From Pseudomonas syringae (GTDB taxonomy: Bacteria; Pseudomonadota; Gammaproteobacteria; Pseudomonadales; Pseudomonadaceae): a DNA stretch of 64,000 nt. The stretch lies in assembly GCF_023278085.1 (NCBI RefSeq), contig NZ_CP066265.1, positions 5,094,501-5,158,500 of the forward strand, given 5' to 3'. A program made the position numbers and the translations under genes. The notes under the pieces were generated by a model. That model did not search any database and was not told the origin of the DNA. It was given only the letters and a program-made list of their open reading frames with translations. Shown here in pieces: positions 62,767 to 64,000 of the stretch; within the stretch, counting starts at the first letter, position 1, and every line of letters starts with the position of its first letter.

Positions 62767-64000
62767 ATGTTGCGTCATACCCGTTTTTTGCGGCGCCTGA
62801 TTCTGGGTGTAGCGCTGTGCAGTGGCTGGCAAGTCGCGCAGGCCGCGCCGACTCACGCCTTGACTGTCTATGGCGAGGCACCGAAATACCCGGCTGGCTT
62901 CCAGCACTTCGACTACGTCAACCCGAACGCCCCCAAAGGCGGTTCGCTGACGCGCTCGGCGGAAGAGATCGGCCAGTTCAACTACCTCAACCCTTACGTC
63001 GATCAGGGCATCAATGTGCGCGAGGTCGATAGCTGGGTGTACTCACCCTTGGCCTATCGCTCGCTGGACGAGCCGTACACTGTTTATGGATTGATCGCGG
63101 AAAAAATGGAGATGGACCCTGACGGTCTGTGGATTCGTTTTTTCCTCAACCCCAAGGCGCGTTTCGAGGACGGCACGCCCGTCACTGCAGAAGACGTGCG
63201 CTACACCTTCGAGCTGATGACCACCAAGGCCAGCTTCAGCTATCGCCCCATGTTCGCCGACGTCAAAGCGGTGACCATCGAGGCGCCGCTACAGATTCGC
63301 TTCGACTTCAAGAACAACCTCAACCGCATGCTGGCGCTGGACATTGCCAGCCTGCACATCCTGCCGCAGCACTGGTGGAAGACCCGCGACTTCGCCAACG
63401 GCGGCGGTTTCGAGCCGCCGCTGGGCAACGGACCGTACCGGGTCGCCAAGGTCGACGCCGGGCGCAGCGTGACCTTCGAACGGGTCAAGGACTGGTGGGG
63501 CAAAGACCTGCCGGTCAGCCGTGGTCTGTACAACTTCGACACCCTGGCCGTGAACTACTACGGCGACACGGAAATTGCTCGCCAGCTGCTCCAGGCCGGG
63601 ACGTTCGATTACAACCGCGAGTATTCCTCGTCCGGCTTCGTGGTCGGCTATAGCGGCCCGGCGATTGACGACGGGCGCCTGCAAAAACGCATCGCCGCTC
63701 AGCAACGTCCGGTCGCCGCGCAGGGCTTCGTGTTCAATCTGGACAAGCCGGTCTTCAAGGACCGCCGCGTGCGTAAGGCGCTGTCGCTGCTGTGGGATTT
63801 CGACTGGATCAATCGGCGGGTCATGCGCAATTTCTACGTGCGCGAACAGAGTTACTTCCCGAAAAGCGACATGGCCGCCACCGAACTGCCGACGCCCGCC
63901 GAACTGAAGATTCTTGAGCCATTGCGCGGTCAGGTGCCGGACGAGGTGTTCACGCAGGTCTATCAGCCGCCCAGGACCGACGGCAGCGGTTACATCCGTG
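62767..64000 (+). CDS. YejA-like periplasmic peptide-binding protein (partial)
   Basis: From ATG 62767 the frame is open to the window end (411 codons of about 600). A signal peptide (FLRRLILGVALCSGWQVAQA) is followed by YGEAPKYPAGFQHFDYVNPN, then APKGGSLTRSAEEIGQFNYL, typical of the YejA family of ABC peptide-binding proteins, which handle oligopeptides and microcin C-like peptides. DPDGLWIRFFLNPKARFEDG and VTAEDVRYTFE follow the family-5 binding pattern. It lies 146 nt after the receptor gene on the same strand, so outer- and inner-membrane uptake may be linked. Confidence 0.9.
   Translation, partial: MLRHTRFLRRLILGVALCSGWQVAQAAPTHALTVYGEAPKYPAGFQHFDYVNPNAPKGGSLTRSAEEIGQFNYLNPYVDQGINVREVDSWVYSPLAYRSLDEPYTVYGLIAEKMEMDPDGLWIRFFLNPKARFEDGTPVTAEDVRYTFELMTTKASFSYRPMFADVKAVTIEAPLQIRFDFKNNLNRMLALDIASLHILPQHWWKTRDFANGGGFEPPLGNGPYRVAKVDAGRSVTFERVKDWWGKDLPVSRGLYNFDTLAVNYYGDTEIARQLLQAGTFDYNREYSSSGFVVGYSGPAIDDGRLQKRIAAQQRPVAAQGFVFNLDKPVFKDRRVRKALSLLWDFDWINRRVMRNFYVREQSYFPKSDMAATELPTPAELKILEPLRGQVPDEVFTQVYQPPRTDGSGYIR

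Noticed and set aside
1..64000. CRISPR array
   Set aside because: No series of regularly spaced repeats with unique spacers was seen; short tandem repeats found are REP-like or simple.

Overview
The window is chromosomal DNA of a fluorescent Pseudomonas, most likely of the P. syringae group. This rests on GC-rich core genes in typical Pseudomonas order (argA-argE-CYTH/CHAD-GspE-like ATPase-gcvHT-iron ABC, and cysAWT-sbp-oscA-GGDEF/EAL-desA-GGDEF), an MvaT-family protein, and REP-like palindromes in many gaps. As I recall, the same neighbourhoods exist in P. aeruginosa PAO1 around PA5204-PA5217 and PA0280-PA0290. No database search was possible.

Layout. 1-12200: arginine biosynthesis (argA partial, argE), a CYTH/CHAD protein, a GspE/PilB-like ATPase, a small secreted DUF2388 protein, gcvH and gcvT, a ferric-iron ABC transporter (permease and binding protein, no ATPase), a Crp/Fnr-type regulator and a DUF962/Mpo1-like membrane protein. 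12300-16450: the sulfate uptake operon (oscA, sbp, cysT, cysW, cysA). 16600-22730: a PAS-GGDEF-EAL protein, the fatty-acid desaturase desA, a PAS-GGDEF cyclase and a receiver-HDOD protein. 22880-27330: gabT, gabD and a FAD monooxygenase.

27509-47750 is an accessory region starting at a tRNA-Arg(CCG). The 3' end of this tRNA and its downstream terminator recur at 36964 and, without most of the tRNA part, at 39486. Each repeat is followed by a remnant of a DUF927-type mobile-element protein. No integrase remains. The first segment carries an unknown membrane protein, a broken IS5-type transposase gene, an internally deleted IS66 element, and a compact AT-rich four-gene operon (31741-36543): D12-class adenine methylase, calcineurin-like phosphoesterase, ORC/CDC6-like ATPase and an unknown protein. 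Gene contacts are 10, 0 and -1 nt. This operon is my best candidate for an undescribed system, probably DNA modification and defence. An RbtT/DalT-like MFS transporter lies between the second and third repeats. The last segment holds a DUF262-DUF1524 GmrSD-like nuclease, a HELGH putative metallopeptidase, a SIR2/TIR-like/HEPN fusion and a PIN-domain protein, all resembling antiphage or stress genes.

47757-64000 returns to core-like genes: a lipoprotein, a membrane protein, an MvaT-family protein, SMI1/KNR4, azoreductase, an SDR with a divergent XRE regulator, a HAD hydrolase, an acidic small protein, an Lrp regulator, a cysteine-desulfurase-like enzyme, a 1.17-kb non-coding stretch with inverted repeats, then tonB-exbB-exbD-TonB-dependent receptor and the start of a YejA-like peptide-binding protein. 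The last five genes form a TonB energised outer-membrane uptake unit plus a periplasmic binding protein.
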